Assembly (NCBI RefSeq): GCF_030151085.1 | Contig: NZ_JASLER010000092.1 | Location: 1 to 64,000, forward strand | Reading direction: 5' to 3' | From: Bacteroides sp. | Lineage (GTDB): Bacteria; Bacteroidota; Bacteroidia; Bacteroidales; Bacteroidaceae | Length of the DNA: 64,000 nt | The notes under the pieces: model-generated | What the model saw: the letters and a program-made list of their open reading frames with translations, nothing else | The model's database searches: none | Told to the model about the DNA's origin: nothing | Shown here: positions 33,728 to 42,761 of the stretch, piece after piece | Numbering within the stretch: position 1 is the first letter of the stretch | How the letters are laid out: every line of letters starts with the position of its first letter | Translations under genes and position numbers: made by a program

Positions 33728-34219
33728 ATGGATGTACTTGTAGAACGCTTTCAGCGCAGAAAAATTGTGAGTGACGCTAAATCTCCCATGTTGTTTTATC
33801 TTCGTCAGAAACCCAAAACTTGTGGTACGGTGGATGTAGATACACTTGCTGCCAGTATTCAGAAGAACTGTGCCATGACAAAAGGTGACGTGAAGCATGT
33901 CATTGTGGCTCTGGTGGAAGAGATACAGGCTAATCTTTCCAATGGTGACAAGGTAAAGCTGAACGAATTCGGCACGTTTCACATGACTTTCCGTTGTCCC
34001 GGTGTAGAAACTTCGGATAAATGTACGGTTCGTAACATCAGCCGTGTCAATATCCGCTTTGTTCCCGATAAAGAACTCCGGCTTGTAAATGGCAGCAATG
34101 CCACTACGCGAAGCTCCGCCAACGTCGATTTCGTGCTCGATAAACCTACTGATGGCAGCTCGTCGGGCGGCAGTACCGGTGGAGGAGCGGGGGACGAGAA
34201 TGATAATCCGCTGGGATAA
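33728..34219 (+). CDS. HU/IHF-family DNA-binding protein
   Basis: The 163-residue protein has the HU-HIG type core at about 1-125: helices with TLAASIQKNCAMTKGDV and a beta-arm region NLSNGDKVKLNEFGTFHM. A low-complexity serine/glycine tail (SSSGGSTGGGAGDEND) follows. It is a DNA-architecture protein of the kind found beside capsule and replication modules in Bacteroides. It has its own promoter and precedes the smalltalk and amidase genes. Confidence 0.9.
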   Translation: MDVLVERFQRRKIVSDAKSPMLFYLRQKPKTCGTVDVDTLAASIQKNCAMTKGDVKHVIVALVEEIQANLSNGDKVKLNEFGTFHMTFRCPGVETSDKCTVRNISRVNIRFVPDKELRLVNGSNATTRSSANVDFVLDKPTDGSSSGGSTGGGAGDENDNPLG

Positions 34220-34222
34220 AAA

Positions 34223-34259
34223 CAGCCTCACCCCTAACCCCTCTCCGAAAGAGAGGGGG
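34223..34259. repeat. Hairpin-containing repeat, left copy
   Basis: The sequence starts CAGCCTCACCCCTAACCCC and ends in the hairpin CCCCTCTC-CGAAA-GAGAGGGG. A near-identical copy lies in inverted orientation at 34464-34499. The pair brackets the smalltalk gene. This copy could also act as a terminator for the HU gene. Confidence 0.75.
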
Positions 34260-34329
34260 ATAGGGATAGTACCGAAATCCGGAACGCTGGATTAATAATG
34301 TTTTTTTTAAAACCTAAATTGTAACTTTT

Positions 34330-34440
34330 ATGAATAAGAAATCATCTACCTGGGATTATGTATTGAAAGTAATCATCGCACTTGCCTCGGCACTACTTGG
34401 CGCCCTTGGTGCTCATGCCTGTCCCTATAACCCAATTTAA
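34330..34440 (+). CDS. Smalltalk-type small membrane protein
   Basis: The ORF has 36 residues: a basic N-terminus (MNKKSSTWDYVLK), one hydrophobic helix (VIIALASALLGALGA) and a short tail with one cysteine. This is the pattern of the Bacteroides smalltalk proteins, which are regularly encoded just before an N-acetylmuramoyl-L-alanine amidase, as here. The function is unknown; a single membrane span could act as a partner of the amidase. It is bracketed by an inverted repeat pair. Confidence 0.8.
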   Translation: MNKKSSTWDYVLKVIIALASALLGALGAHACPYNPI

Positions 34441-34463
34441 AACCTAACCCCACCTCTCTGTCT

Positions 34464-34499
34464 CCCCTCTCTTTCGGAGAGGGGCAGGGGGTGAGGCTG
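34464..34499. repeat. Hairpin-containing repeat, right copy (inverted)
   Basis: Reverse complement of the copy at 34223-34259 with a few differences; it holds CCCCTCTC-TTTCG-GAGAGGGG and ends GGTGAGGCTG. It lies 17 bases before the amidase ATG. Confidence 0.75.
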
Positions 34500-34515
34500 C
34501 TTGTTTTCTATCATT

Positions 34516-34989
34516 ATGAGATCAATCAATCTTATCGTTGTCCACTGCTCCGCAACCCGCTGTGACCGTTGCTATACGGAGTATGATTTGACAACAGACC
34601 ACCTGCGCCGGGGATTCTCCGGTGCAGGCTATCATTACTATATAAGGAAGAATGGAGATATCAAATCCTTGCGACCTGTGGAAAAACTAGGTGCACATGC
34701 CAAAGGTTACAATGCAAACTCAATCGGGATTTGCTATGAAGGTGGTCTTGATGAACACGGACATCCTGCTGATACACGGACTCCTTTTCAGAAACACTCT
34801 CTACGTGTACTGGTTATGTTGCTATTAAGAGATTATCCCGGTTCCCGCCTTTGCGGTCATCGTGACCTTAGCCCCGATCTGAATCACAATGGCGAAATAG
34901 AGCCGGAAGAATGGGTGAAGCAATGTCCCTGCTTTGATGCAGCAGACCTTCTTCAAGAACCTCCACCTGTTAATCCTGCCTACCTGTAG
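34516..34989 (+). CDS. N-acetylmuramoyl-L-alanine amidase (amidase_2 / T7 lysozyme type)
   Basis: The protein has 157 residues from the ATG at 34516; the in-frame TTG at 34501 touches the repeat and is disfavoured. Zinc ligands are H10 (VVHCSATR) and H115 (CGHRDLSPD), with a cysteine near 137-139 (QCPCF). It also has IGICYEGG. It cleaves the amide between muramic acid and the stem peptide. There is no signal peptide, as in phage endolysins, so export would need another route. The gene closes the module. Confidence 0.9.
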   Translation: MRSINLIVVHCSATRCDRCYTEYDLTTDHLRRGFSGAGYHYYIRKNGDIKSLRPVEKLGAHAKGYNANSIGICYEGGLDEHGHPADTRTPFQKHSLRVLVMLLLRDYPGSRLCGHRDLSPDLNHNGEIEPEEWVKQCPCFDAADLLQEPPPVNPAYL

Positions 34990-34994
34990 TCTTC

Positions 34995-35423
34995 TTACAT
35001 CTTTAGCAAGTCATTATATACTATGACTCCTCCTAAAAATCCGGTTGCCGATACAGCGAGAGCTGCTAATACATAAAAGGCAAATCCTGCCTTATGTAAT
35101 TTATCGGCATATTTTTTAATAAAATGTTGGGCAAGATAGAAGGCAGAAGCAATGCACAGAAAAGTAATTGTAATTCCTGCAAAAGTGCTATGGATGTCTT
35201 TTGCCTGTGCTAAAACAGGATTGGTGAAGTTAGGCGTAAAAGCTCCCCCTACCATTGCTGCAATAATAGCTGATACTGTGGCAAAATATAAAATATACTC
35301 GCCGCATGGATAGGCAAATTTGTTGGGCTTGAAGAGCCTGAAGGCTGCGAATAGCACTCCTAATAATGTCAGTGCTATTGGGAAGTGAACCAACATAGGA
35401 TGAATGTGATCGACGTTGAACAT
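34995..35423 (-). CDS. DUF2231-type membrane protein
   Basis: The 142-residue protein has four membrane helices. Its conserved opening HPMLVHFPIALTLLG places two histidines near the membrane surface. This matches the DUF2231 family, small haem- or metal-linked membrane proteins of unclear function. It converges on the amidase gene, with 5 bases between their stops, and is divergent from the ferritin gene. Confidence 0.72.
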   Translation of the reverse strand: MFNVDHIHPMLVHFPIALTLLGVLFAAFRLFKPNKFAYPCGEYILYFATVSAIIAAMVGGAFTPNFTNPVLAQAKDIHSTFAGITITFLCIASAFYLAQHFIKKYADKLHKAGFAFYVLAALAVSATGFLGGVIVYNDLLKM

Positions 35424-35511
35424 AACCTTTCAAATTTAATCTGATTAAATGAACAACTTGCTTTGTGTTTTTGTTTAATTAGATATGGTTTCATTAACTC
35501 AAAATACGATT

Positions 35512-35994
35512 ATGATAACAGAAAAATTACAAAATGCAATTAATGAGCAGATTACGGCTGAGATGTGGTCATCGAACCTTTATTTAGCGATGTCCTTTTA
35601 TATGGAGAAAGAAGGTTTCTGTGGAATGGCAGCATGGCTGAAAAAACAATCTTCGGAAGAAAATGAACACGCTTGTTCAATGGCTTCCTATATTATTAAA
35701 CGTGGTGGAAAAGCCAAGTTGGACAAGATTGATGTAGTTCCTAATGACTTCGGTACTCCGTTAGAAGTATTTGAACAAGTGTACGAGCATGAACGTCGCG
35801 TATCTAAAATGATTGATATGTTGGTGGATATAGCTGCTGCTGAAAAAGATAATGCTACTCAGGATTTCTTGTGGGGATTTGTTCGCGAGCAAGTTGAGGA
35901 AGAATCTTCGGCAATGACTATTGTGGATATGATTAAGAAAGCTAGTCCTACGGGAATCTTCTATATTGACTCTAAACTGGGTAAACGTAGCTAA
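35512..35994 (+). CDS. ftnA: Ferritin (non-haem)
   Basis: The protein has 160 residues from the ATG of MITEKLQNAINEQ, the usual bacterial ferritin length; a nine-residue upstream extension is not supported. Ferroxidase residues are in EMWSSNLY, SSEENEHA and EQVEEESS. It forms a 24-mer iron store and protects against oxygen. It is monocistronic, followed by a strong bidirectional terminator. It shares its upstream region with the DUF2231 gene. Confidence 0.95.
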   Translation: MITEKLQNAINEQITAEMWSSNLYLAMSFYMEKEGFCGMAAWLKKQSSEENEHACSMASYIIKRGGKAKLDKIDVVPNDFGTPLEVFEQVYEHERRVSKMIDMLVDIAAAEKDNATQDFLWGFVREQVEEESSAMTIVDMIKKASPTGIFYIDSKLGKRS

Positions 35995-36019
35995 ACTTAG
36001 ATAATATAATATATTAAGA

Positions 36020-36060
36020 AAAGGGTGCTTACATAAAAAAATGTAAGCACCCTTTCTTTG
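36020..36060. terminator. Convergent terminator between ftnA and kbl
   Basis: A perfect 15-bp stem (36020-36034 with 36041-36055) closes on A6. T-rich sequence follows on both strands. Confidence 0.9.
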
Positions 36061-36080
36061 TTTACTGTATGACTTGAGTA

Positions 36081-37268
36081 TTATTTAAGTACTTCCAGTT
36101 CTTTTCCTACCTTAATAAATGCGGCAATACACTTATCCAGATGCTCTTTCTCGTGTCCGGCAGAAATCTGTACGCGGATACGTGCCTGGTCTTTCGGAAC
36201 AACTGGGTAGTAGAATCCGGTTACGTAGATGCCTTCTTCCTGCATACGGGCTGCATAAATCTGAGACAATTTAGCGTCATATAACATTACTGCACAGATA
36301 GCGCTTTGAGTCGGCTTGATGTCGAAACCGGCAGCAGTCATCTTGTCACGGAAATAGTTTACGTTTTCTACCAATTTATCGTGCAGAGCATTGCTCTCTT
36401 TCAACATCTTGAATACTTCGAGGCTGGCACCAATGATGCCCGGAGCCAGAGAGTTGGAGAATAAGTACGGACGACTGCGTTGACGCAATAGGTCAATAAT
36501 CTCTTTGCGTCCAGTAGTAAATCCGCCTAAAGCACCGCCGAAAGCTTTTCCTAAAGTACCGGTATAGATGTCTACACGACCGTAAGTGTTGTATTGGTCG
36601 CTTACTCCGTGACCAGTAGGGCCTACCACTCCGGCAGAGTGAGATTCGTCTACCATTACCAAGGCATCATACTTCTCGGCAAGATCACAGATCTTATCCA
36701 TAGGAGCTACGTTGCCGTCCATAGAGAAAACGCCATCTGTTACAACGATACGGAAGCGTTGTGCTTGAGCTTCTTGCAGGCATTTTTCCAGTTCGGCCAT
36801 GTCGGCATTAGCATAGCGATAACGTTTGGCTTTACACAGACGTACGCCGTCGATGATGGAAGCATGGTTCAATGAATCGGAGATGATCGCATCTTCTTCA
36901 GTAAAGAGAGGTTCGAATACACCGCCGTTTGCATCGAAGCAAGCTGCATATAGGATAGTGTCTTCTGTTTTGAAGTAATCGGAGATAGCGGCTTCAAGTT
37001 CTTTGTGGATGTCTTGAGTTCCACAGATAAAACGAACGGACGACATACCGTAACCGCGACGGTCCATCATCTTTTGTGAGGCGGCTATCAAGCGGGGATG
37101 ATTGGATAATCCCAAGTAGTTGTTGGCACAGAAGTTCAGTACTTCTTTACCTTTTACAGTGATAGCAGCTTGTTGTGCACTTTCAATCAGGCGCTCTACT
37201 TTGTAGAGTCCGGCCTCCTTAATTTCAGCAAGTGTGTTGCTGAGGTGTTCTTGCATTTTACCGTACAT
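36081..37268 (-). CDS. kbl: Glycine C-acetyltransferase (2-amino-3-ketobutyrate CoA ligase)
   Basis: The 395-residue enzyme is an alpha-oxoamine synthase family PLP protein. The PLP lysine K241 is in TGTLGKAFGG, and D207/H210 are in VMVDESH. It splits 2-amino-3-ketobutyrate with CoA into glycine and acetyl-CoA. The length and K241 match E. coli Kbl closely (398 residues, K244). It is divergent from a threonine dehydrogenase gene, which makes its substrate, so the two form a pathway. Confidence 0.93.
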   Translation of the reverse strand: MYGKMQEHLSNTLAEIKEAGLYKVERLIESAQQAAITVKGKEVLNFCANNYLGLSNHPRLIAASQKMMDRRGYGMSSVRFICGTQDIHKELEAAISDYFKTEDTILYAACFDANGGVFEPLFTEEDAIISDSLNHASIIDGVRLCKAKRYRYANADMAELEKCLQEAQAQRFRIVVTDGVFSMDGNVAPMDKICDLAEKYDALVMVDESHSAGVVGPTGHGVSDQYNTYGRVDIYTGTLGKAFGGALGGFTTGRKEIIDLLRQRSRPYLFSNSLAPGIIGASLEVFKMLKESNALHDKLVENVNYFRDKMTAAGFDIKPTQSAICAVMLYDAKLSQIYAARMQEEGIYVTGFYYPVVPKDQARIRVQISAGHEKEHLDKCIAAFIKVGKELEVLK

Positions 37269-37377
37269 AGAAATTTTTTTTAAAGGTGATTATCTCACAT
37301 AAACATGAGCATACAAAGGACACTATTTTTCTTCGAATAAACAAAGCAAAATGATAGAAAAATGAAAAAAAAGTACG

Positions 37378-37385
37378 TATATTTG
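37378..37385 (+). promoter_or_regulatory. -7 box of the threonine dehydrogenase gene
   Basis: TATATTTG matches TAnnTTTG exactly, 38 bases before the ATG. The -33 region is A-rich without TTTG. Confidence 0.5.
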
Positions 37386-37422
37386 CGCCTCGTAATTAAC
37401 AAACACCTTATTAATAAATCGT

Positions 37423-38379
37423 ATGAAGAATATTTTGGTAATTGGAGCTACCGGGCAGATCGGTTCGGAACTCACATTAGAGTTGCGTAAGCGTTATGGT
37501 GATGACCATGTTGTAGCAGGATATATCCCGAGCGCTATGCCTAGAGGCGAATTGAAGGCATCAGGTCCTTCGGCCATCGCAGACGTAACCGACCGCCAGT
37601 CCATTGAAGTAGTAGTACGTCAATTTAAGATTGATACTATCTATAATCTGGCTGCATTGTTGTCAGTAGTTGCCGAAAGCCGTCCCGCCATGGCTTGGAA
37701 AATTGGTATAGATGGATTGTGGAATATATTGGAGGTTGCACGTGAATATGGTTGTGCTGTATTTACTCCGAGTTCTATCGGTTCGTTCGGCGAAACGACA
37801 CCTCATGTAGGTACTCCGCAAGATACTATTCAGCGTCCTCGTACCATGTATGGTGTAACAAAAGTAACCACAGAATTGTTAAGTGATTATTATTATACGA
37901 GATATGGAGTTGATACCCGTGCGGTACGTTTTCCGGGAATCATTTCTAATGTAACCCCTCCGGGTGGTGGTACTACGGACTATGCAGTAGACATCTACTA
38001 TGCTGCCGTGAAAGGTGAAAAGTTTGTATGCCCCGTCAAAGCAGGTACTTTTATGGATATGATGTACATGCCAGACGCACTGAATGCGGCTATCACTCTG
38101 ATGGAGGCTGCTCCTGCCAGATTGAAACATCGCAATGCGTTTAACATTGCTTCCATGAGCTTTGATCCGGAAGAGATTTATCAGGAAATCAAGAAGTTTG
38201 TACCCGATTTCGAAATGGAATATCAGGTTGACCCCTTGAGACAAGCTATTGCCGACAGTTGGCCTGATTCATTGGATGACTCCTGTGCTCGTGAAGAATG
38301 GGATTGGAAACCACAATATAACTTGGAATCCATGACTGTAGACATGCTTGAAAAGTTAAAAGCAAAATTAAATAAGTGA
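37423..38379 (+). CDS. L-threonine 3-dehydrogenase, SDR (epimerase-like) type
   Basis: The 318-residue extended SDR has GATGQIG (8-14) as the NAD loop and catalytic Y143/K147 in MYGVTK. GTTDYAVDIYYAA is typical of the UDP-galactose-epimerase-like threonine dehydrogenases, not of sugar epimerases. It oxidises threonine to 2-amino-3-ketobutyrate, which the divergently encoded Kbl cleaves. The function call rests on these motifs and on that neighbour. Confidence 0.88.
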   Translation: MKNILVIGATGQIGSELTLELRKRYGDDHVVAGYIPSAMPRGELKASGPSAIADVTDRQSIEVVVRQFKIDTIYNLAALLSVVAESRPAMAWKIGIDGLWNILEVAREYGCAVFTPSSIGSFGETTPHVGTPQDTIQRPRTMYGVTKVTTELLSDYYYTRYGVDTRAVRFPGIISNVTPPGGGTTDYAVDIYYAAVKGEKFVCPVKAGTFMDMMYMPDALNAAITLMEAAPARLKHRNAFNIASMSFDPEEIYQEIKKFVPDFEMEYQVDPLRQAIADSWPDSLDDSCAREEWDWKPQYNLESMTVDMLEKLKAKLNK

Positions 38380-38396
38380 CCTTTTGGTCTACAAAA

Positions 38397-39245
38397 ATGA
38401 GAAAATTATTACTGGGATTTTTCTTACTAGCCTTTTTGATTTCATGCGGAAATAAAAAGACGAAAATAGATCCCTTTGCTACTCTTACTGATATGGTGGA
38501 TTCGGCTAGCAATCGCAAAGCCGATTCACTGCATCAGCAGGCAAAGGAAGAACCGAAACCTATAGAGGCTGATGAGCTGTTTGATGATTTTATCTTCAAT
38601 TACGCTTCGGATGATGCCCTGCAAAAGCAGCGGACAATCTTTCCATTGCCTTATTATAACGGAGAGACTCCGACGAAAATAGAAGAAAAATTCTGGAAAC
38701 ATGACTACCTTTTTACTAATCAGAGTTACTACACCCTACTTTTTGACAATGAAGATGATATGGACATGGTAGGGGATACTACTTTGAAATCGGTGCAGGT
38801 AGAGTGGATATATCTGAAAACCCGTATGGTAAAGAAGTATAACTTTGAACGCCGGAAGGGCATGTGGAAGCTCGAAGCTATCAAATTGCGTCACATTGAA
38901 GAAGGGGAGAATGAAGACTTTGTCAGCTTCTATGCCCGGTTTGCAACCGATAGTGTATATCAAAGCCGCCATCTCAGTGATCCGTTGCAGTTTATCACCA
39001 TAGATCCGGATGATGATTTTTCTATATTGGAAACTACATTGGACGTGAACCAGTGGTATGCTTTCCGTCCAGTATTGCCTGCCGATAAACTTTCGAACAT
39101 TAACTACGGGCAGCAGAACGAGGATAATTCAAACACCAAAATATTGAAGGTAAACGGTATCGGAAATGGTTACTCCAATATCTTCTACTTCCGCAAGCGG
39201 GGTGGGGAATGGGAGTTGTACAAATATGAAGATACAAGTATTTGA
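38397..39245 (+). CDS. Lipoprotein of unknown function (DUF4348-like)
   Basis: The protein has 282 residues from the ATG at 38397; an upstream GTG overlapping the previous gene is disfavoured. A lipoprotein signal ends in FLISC. The mature part is charged, with aspartate/glutamate-rich segments, and has no membrane spans. I think it belongs to the DUF4348 group of Bacteroidales lipoproteins but cannot verify it. It lies in a run with murB and a metallohydrolase, so an envelope role is possible. Confidence 0.7.
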   Translation: MRKLLLGFFLLAFLISCGNKKTKIDPFATLTDMVDSASNRKADSLHQQAKEEPKPIEADELFDDFIFNYASDDALQKQRTIFPLPYYNGETPTKIEEKFWKHDYLFTNQSYYTLLFDNEDDMDMVGDTTLKSVQVEWIYLKTRMVKKYNFERRKGMWKLEAIKLRHIEEGENEDFVSFYARFATDSVYQSRHLSDPLQFITIDPDDDFSILETTLDVNQWYAFRPVLPADKLSNINYGQQNEDNSNTKILKVNGIGNGYSNIFYFRKRGGEWELYKYEDTSI

Positions 39246-39275
39246 TAATTAATTATTAATAAAGGAGCTGATACA

Positions 39276-40271
39276 GTGAGGCTTGAAGGGAAGAAGATAC
39301 CCAATACATTCGGGTTTGATGTCAAAGCAGATGTTTGGCTGGAGTATGAATCAGTAGAAGAATTGGAGAGGTGGATCGCCGAAGGGTGCGTTGCTTCTCC
39401 TTATCTGCATATTGGTGCAGGCAGTAATTTGCTGTTTGTCAAAGACTATAAAGGTACGGTGCTGCATTCGTGCATTAATGATGTGACAATTACTGCGGAA
39501 GATGAAGATAAAGTATTTGTACGTGTTGGTGCAGGAGTGGTGTGGGATGATTTTGTAGGTTACTGTGTGGATCATAACTGGTATGGTGCCGAAAATCTAT
39601 CCTTGATACCGGGTGAAGTCGGTGCAAGTGCTGTGCAGAATATCGGTGCTTACGGTGTAGAGGTAAGGGATTTGGTTTCTTCCGTTGAAACGATAAACAT
39701 TCAAGGCGAGAAGCGTGTTTATCAGGTGGATGAATGCGAATATGCTTATCGGAAAAGTCTGTTCAAACAACCGGAAATGAAATCGGTGTTTGTGACCTAT
39801 GTAAATTTTTGCTTGTCGAAAAAAGAACATTATACGCTGGATTATGGTACTATCCGCCAGGAACTGATGAAGTTTCCGGCTATTGATTTAAAAACTCTGC
39901 GCCGGGTAATTATTGATATCCGTGAAAGTAAATTACCTGATCCGAAAGTCTTGGGTAATGCCGGAAGTTTTTTTATGAATCCTATTGTACCACGCGTGCA
40001 ATTTGAAGAATTGAAACAGCAATATCCTTCTATGCCTTATTACGACGTAGATGCGGATCGGGTAAAAATACCTGCCGGATGGATGATTGATCGGTGTGGC
40101 TGGAAGGGCAAGGCATTGGGACCTGCTGCTGTTCACGACAAGCAAGCGTTAGTGTTGGTCAATTTGGGCGGTGCTGCCGGTAAGGATGTCATAGCTTTGT
40201 CGGATGCTGTCAGAGCCTCTGTACGTGAGAAATTCGGAATAGAAATTCATCCGGAAGTAAACTTTATTTAG
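39276..40271 (+). CDS. murB: UDP-N-acetylenolpyruvoylglucosamine reductase
   Basis: The protein has 331 residues from a GTG at 39276, supported by AAAGGAG ten bases upstream and by the family start (NTFGFDVKA at about 9-17). The FAD-binding motif GAGSNLLF and IPGEVGASAVQNIGAYG are present, as are the catalytic serine of GNAGSFFMNP and the YRKSLFK arginine region. It reduces enolpyruvyl-UDP-GlcNAc to UDP-MurNAc. This is the type I-like MurB form. Confidence 0.96.
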   Translation: MRLEGKKIPNTFGFDVKADVWLEYESVEELERWIAEGCVASPYLHIGAGSNLLFVKDYKGTVLHSCINDVTITAEDEDKVFVRVGAGVVWDDFVGYCVDHNWYGAENLSLIPGEVGASAVQNIGAYGVEVRDLVSSVETINIQGEKRVYQVDECEYAYRKSLFKQPEMKSVFVTYVNFCLSKKEHYTLDYGTIRQELMKFPAIDLKTLRRVIIDIRESKLPDPKVLGNAGSFFMNPIVPRVQFEELKQQYPSMPYYDVDADRVKIPAGWMIDRCGWKGKALGPAAVHDKQALVLVNLGGAAGKDVIALSDAVRASVREKFGIEIHPEVNFI

Positions 40272-40280
40272 TTAGAAGTT

Positions 40281-41045
40281 ATGAAAATAAAAATATTGGG
40301 GAGCGGAACTTCTACGGGGGTTCCGGAAATAGGTTGCACTTGTCCGGTTTGCACTTCTACCGATCCGCGGGATAACCGCTTGCGTGCATCATCTCTTGTG
40401 CATACTGATGATGCTACCATCTTAATAGATTGTGGTCCTGATTTCAGGGAACAGATGTTACGTACTTCTACTTTCGAGAAGCTCGATGGTGTGCTGATTA
40501 CCCATGAGCATTACGACCATGTAGGTGGTCTGGATGATTTACGTCCTTTCTGCCGTTTTGGTGAGATCCCTATTTACTCGGATGCTTATACTGCCAATCA
40601 TTTACGTATCCGGATGCCCTACTGCTTTGTCGACAAGATATATCCGGGTGTACCCCGTATCTACTTGCACGAAGTGGAAGCAGGTAACCCTTTCTATATA
40701 AACGAGACTGAAATGGTACCTCTACAAGTAATGCATGGCAAATTACCTATTCTGGGTTATCGTATCGGAGGACGTTTAGGATATATAACGGATATGCTGA
40801 CAATGCCCGATGCTTCTTACGAACAATTGAAAGGGTTGGATGTTTTGATAGTGAACGCTTTGCGTCCGCAATCCCATCCAACGCACCAAAGCATCTCTGA
40901 GGCTTTGGCGACTGCAGAACGGATTGGGGCAAAGGAAACCTATTTCATCCACATGAGCCATCATGCCGGCCTTCATGCTGAGTTGAGCAAGCAGATGCCA
41001 CCCCATGTACACTATGCTTATGATGGACTGGAAATAGATTTCTAA
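40281..41045 (+). CDS. PhnP-like metallo-hydrolase
   Basis: The 254-residue MBL-fold protein has THEHYDH (H75, H77, D79, H80) and an N-terminal zinc-knuckle-like GCTCPVC (C19, C21, C24). GLDDLRPF is the PhnP-type signature. PhnP proteins hydrolyse cyclic ribose phosphodiesters. No phosphonate genes are near, so the substrate is open. It is 9 bp after murB and likely cotranscribed. Confidence 0.85.
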   Translation: MKIKILGSGTSTGVPEIGCTCPVCTSTDPRDNRLRASSLVHTDDATILIDCGPDFREQMLRTSTFEKLDGVLITHEHYDHVGGLDDLRPFCRFGEIPIYSDAYTANHLRIRMPYCFVDKIYPGVPRIYLHEVEAGNPFYINETEMVPLQVMHGKLPILGYRIGGRLGYITDMLTMPDASYEQLKGLDVLIVNALRPQSHPTHQSISEALATAERIGAKETYFIHMSHHAGLHAELSKQMPPHVHYAYDGLEIDF

Positions 41046-41063
41046 ACTTTTTGAAACATTTGT

Positions 41064-41094
41064 TTTGTTTTATTAGTAGAAAATGTTATTTTTG
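41064..41094 (+). promoter_or_regulatory. Consensus Bacteroides promoter for the 547-aa gene
   Basis: TTTG (41064-41067) and TATTTTTG (41087-41094) are 19 bp apart, a full match to the -33/-7 consensus. The ATG at 41118 follows 23 bases later. Confidence 0.75.
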
Positions 41095-41117
41095 CCAAAA
41101 CTTGTTGTGTGAATGCC

Positions 41118-42761
41118 ATGAAACTCCGAGTCGTTATAAGAATAGCTGTCATCGTATCTGTAGTGCTACTATGCACGGGCTTCGGTGTGTATTCTTATTT
41201 TAGGATGAATGCGGCAGAAAATCAACAAGATTTTAACCTCTATTCTTTGGTTCCGCAAGATGCTACAGCCATACTTGAAACGGATCGTATGGCAGAAATG
41301 GTAGAAGATATCAATCAATTGCATTGCAGCAAAGACAATCATTTCCTGTATGTATCGGAACTCTTTGTTTATCTGAAAAAGTATTTATATACTTTGGTGG
41401 AAGATACTCCGCACGGATTAAGCAAGCAGATGAATAAGATGATGATCAGTTTCCATGAACCGGATACTCCAATGAACCAAGTTTTGTATTGTACCCTCGG
41501 CTCGGGCGATTATGAGCTGGTGGAGTCTTTCATACAAAAGTATTGTTCCAGTATTTTTCCTTCCAAGTTTTTTGATTATAAGGGAGAGGAGATACGCATA
41601 TATCCTATGGCAGACGGTCGCTTCTTGGCGGCTTACTTTACACCGGATTTCTTGGCCGTGAGTTTTCAGAAACATTTGATCGAAGATGTAATTGACGCAT
41701 ATCGTAAGAAAGAATCGTTGATGCAGCTTCCTTCTTTCCGTGCTATGCAGGCAGGGAAACACAATAATGTGTCGGCTACGGTTTATGTGCGCATGAAGTC
41801 TGTAGATATGGGTAAGCCTACCGATGGTATTCGTTCGCAGTCTCGCTTGGGAAGTTGGGCGGAATTTGATATGAAGTTCAATGAAGATGCTATCTACTGT
41901 TCCGGTATCAGTCACGGGGTGGATACCACACAGACATTTATCAATGCTTTACGCAAACAGAAACCGGTGGAAGGTTTCTCAGGAACATCTCTTCCATCTT
42001 CTACCTTCTTCTATGATCGTTGGGCTATTTCGGATAGGGAGGCTGTGTTTACCTTTACTGCCCGGCAAGAATATGCTAAGGCAACTTATTCTGATTATAT
42101 CAAAAACCGTGATGTAGAGTGGATTACTTTTCTGACTGAGCATAGTGGTGAAAGTGTGATGTCTTGTTTGTTCTACGCCAATGACACTCTGGATAATCAT
42201 CCTTGTGCGATAATGAGCATTCCTGTTAAGAATGAATTGGAGGCTGAACGACGTTTGCAATCCTTGCTATACACTACTCCTAAAGAGGAGGACGCACCGA
42301 ATGTACCAAAGATTTCTCCTGACTATAATCAATATCCCAAAGCCAGGAAATTCAAACGATATGTGTTGCCTCGAAATACGATGTTGACTCAGATGACCGG
42401 TATTACGGAATCAGCGCTTTATACATTTGCCTGTTTTTATAAGGGGCATCTTTTGCTTGCTCCTGATGCCGTGAGTCTTTCGGCTTACATTGATGCACTA
42501 GAGAATGGGGATGTGATGGATGGAAAGCCAACTTATGAAGAAGGAATCGGCAGTTTGTCTCCTTCTTACAATTTCGTGATGATGGCCGATATGGAAGAGA
42601 TGTTGCGTCAACCGGAAACCTATGTGCGATTGATTCCTAATTTTTTCTTCCGCCAGGCAAAATTCTTCCGTCATTTTATCTTTGCAGTGCAGTTTACATG
42701 TACGGACGGAATAGTTTATCCTAATATTGTACTCCTCTATAAAGGAAGTGAGCCTGATTGA
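41118..42761 (+). CDS. Hypothetical membrane-anchored protein, 547 aa
   Basis: The ATG at 41118 is preferred to a GTG three codons earlier. The protein has one N-terminal anchor (about 5-27) and a large outside domain beginning with YSLVPQDATAILETDRM. This start resembles the DUF3352 group, whose members have repeated beta/alpha modules. I cannot assign a function. The gene is monocistronic with its own strong promoter, and ends in a perfect palindromic terminator. Confidence 0.7.
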   Translation: MKLRVVIRIAVIVSVVLLCTGFGVYSYFRMNAAENQQDFNLYSLVPQDATAILETDRMAEMVEDINQLHCSKDNHFLYVSELFVYLKKYLYTLVEDTPHGLSKQMNKMMISFHEPDTPMNQVLYCTLGSGDYELVESFIQKYCSSIFPSKFFDYKGEEIRIYPMADGRFLAAYFTPDFLAVSFQKHLIEDVIDAYRKKESLMQLPSFRAMQAGKHNNVSATVYVRMKSVDMGKPTDGIRSQSRLGSWAEFDMKFNEDAIYCSGISHGVDTTQTFINALRKQKPVEGFSGTSLPSSTFFYDRWAISDREAVFTFTARQEYAKATYSDYIKNRDVEWITFLTEHSGESVMSCLFYANDTLDNHPCAIMSIPVKNELEAERRLQSLLYTTPKEEDAPNVPKISPDYNQYPKARKFKRYVLPRNTMLTQMTGITESALYTFACFYKGHLLLAPDAVSLSAYIDALENGDVMDGKPTYEEGIGSLSPSYNFVMMADMEEMLRQPETYVRLIPNFFFRQAKFFRHFIFAVQFTCTDGIVYPNIVLLYKGSEPD

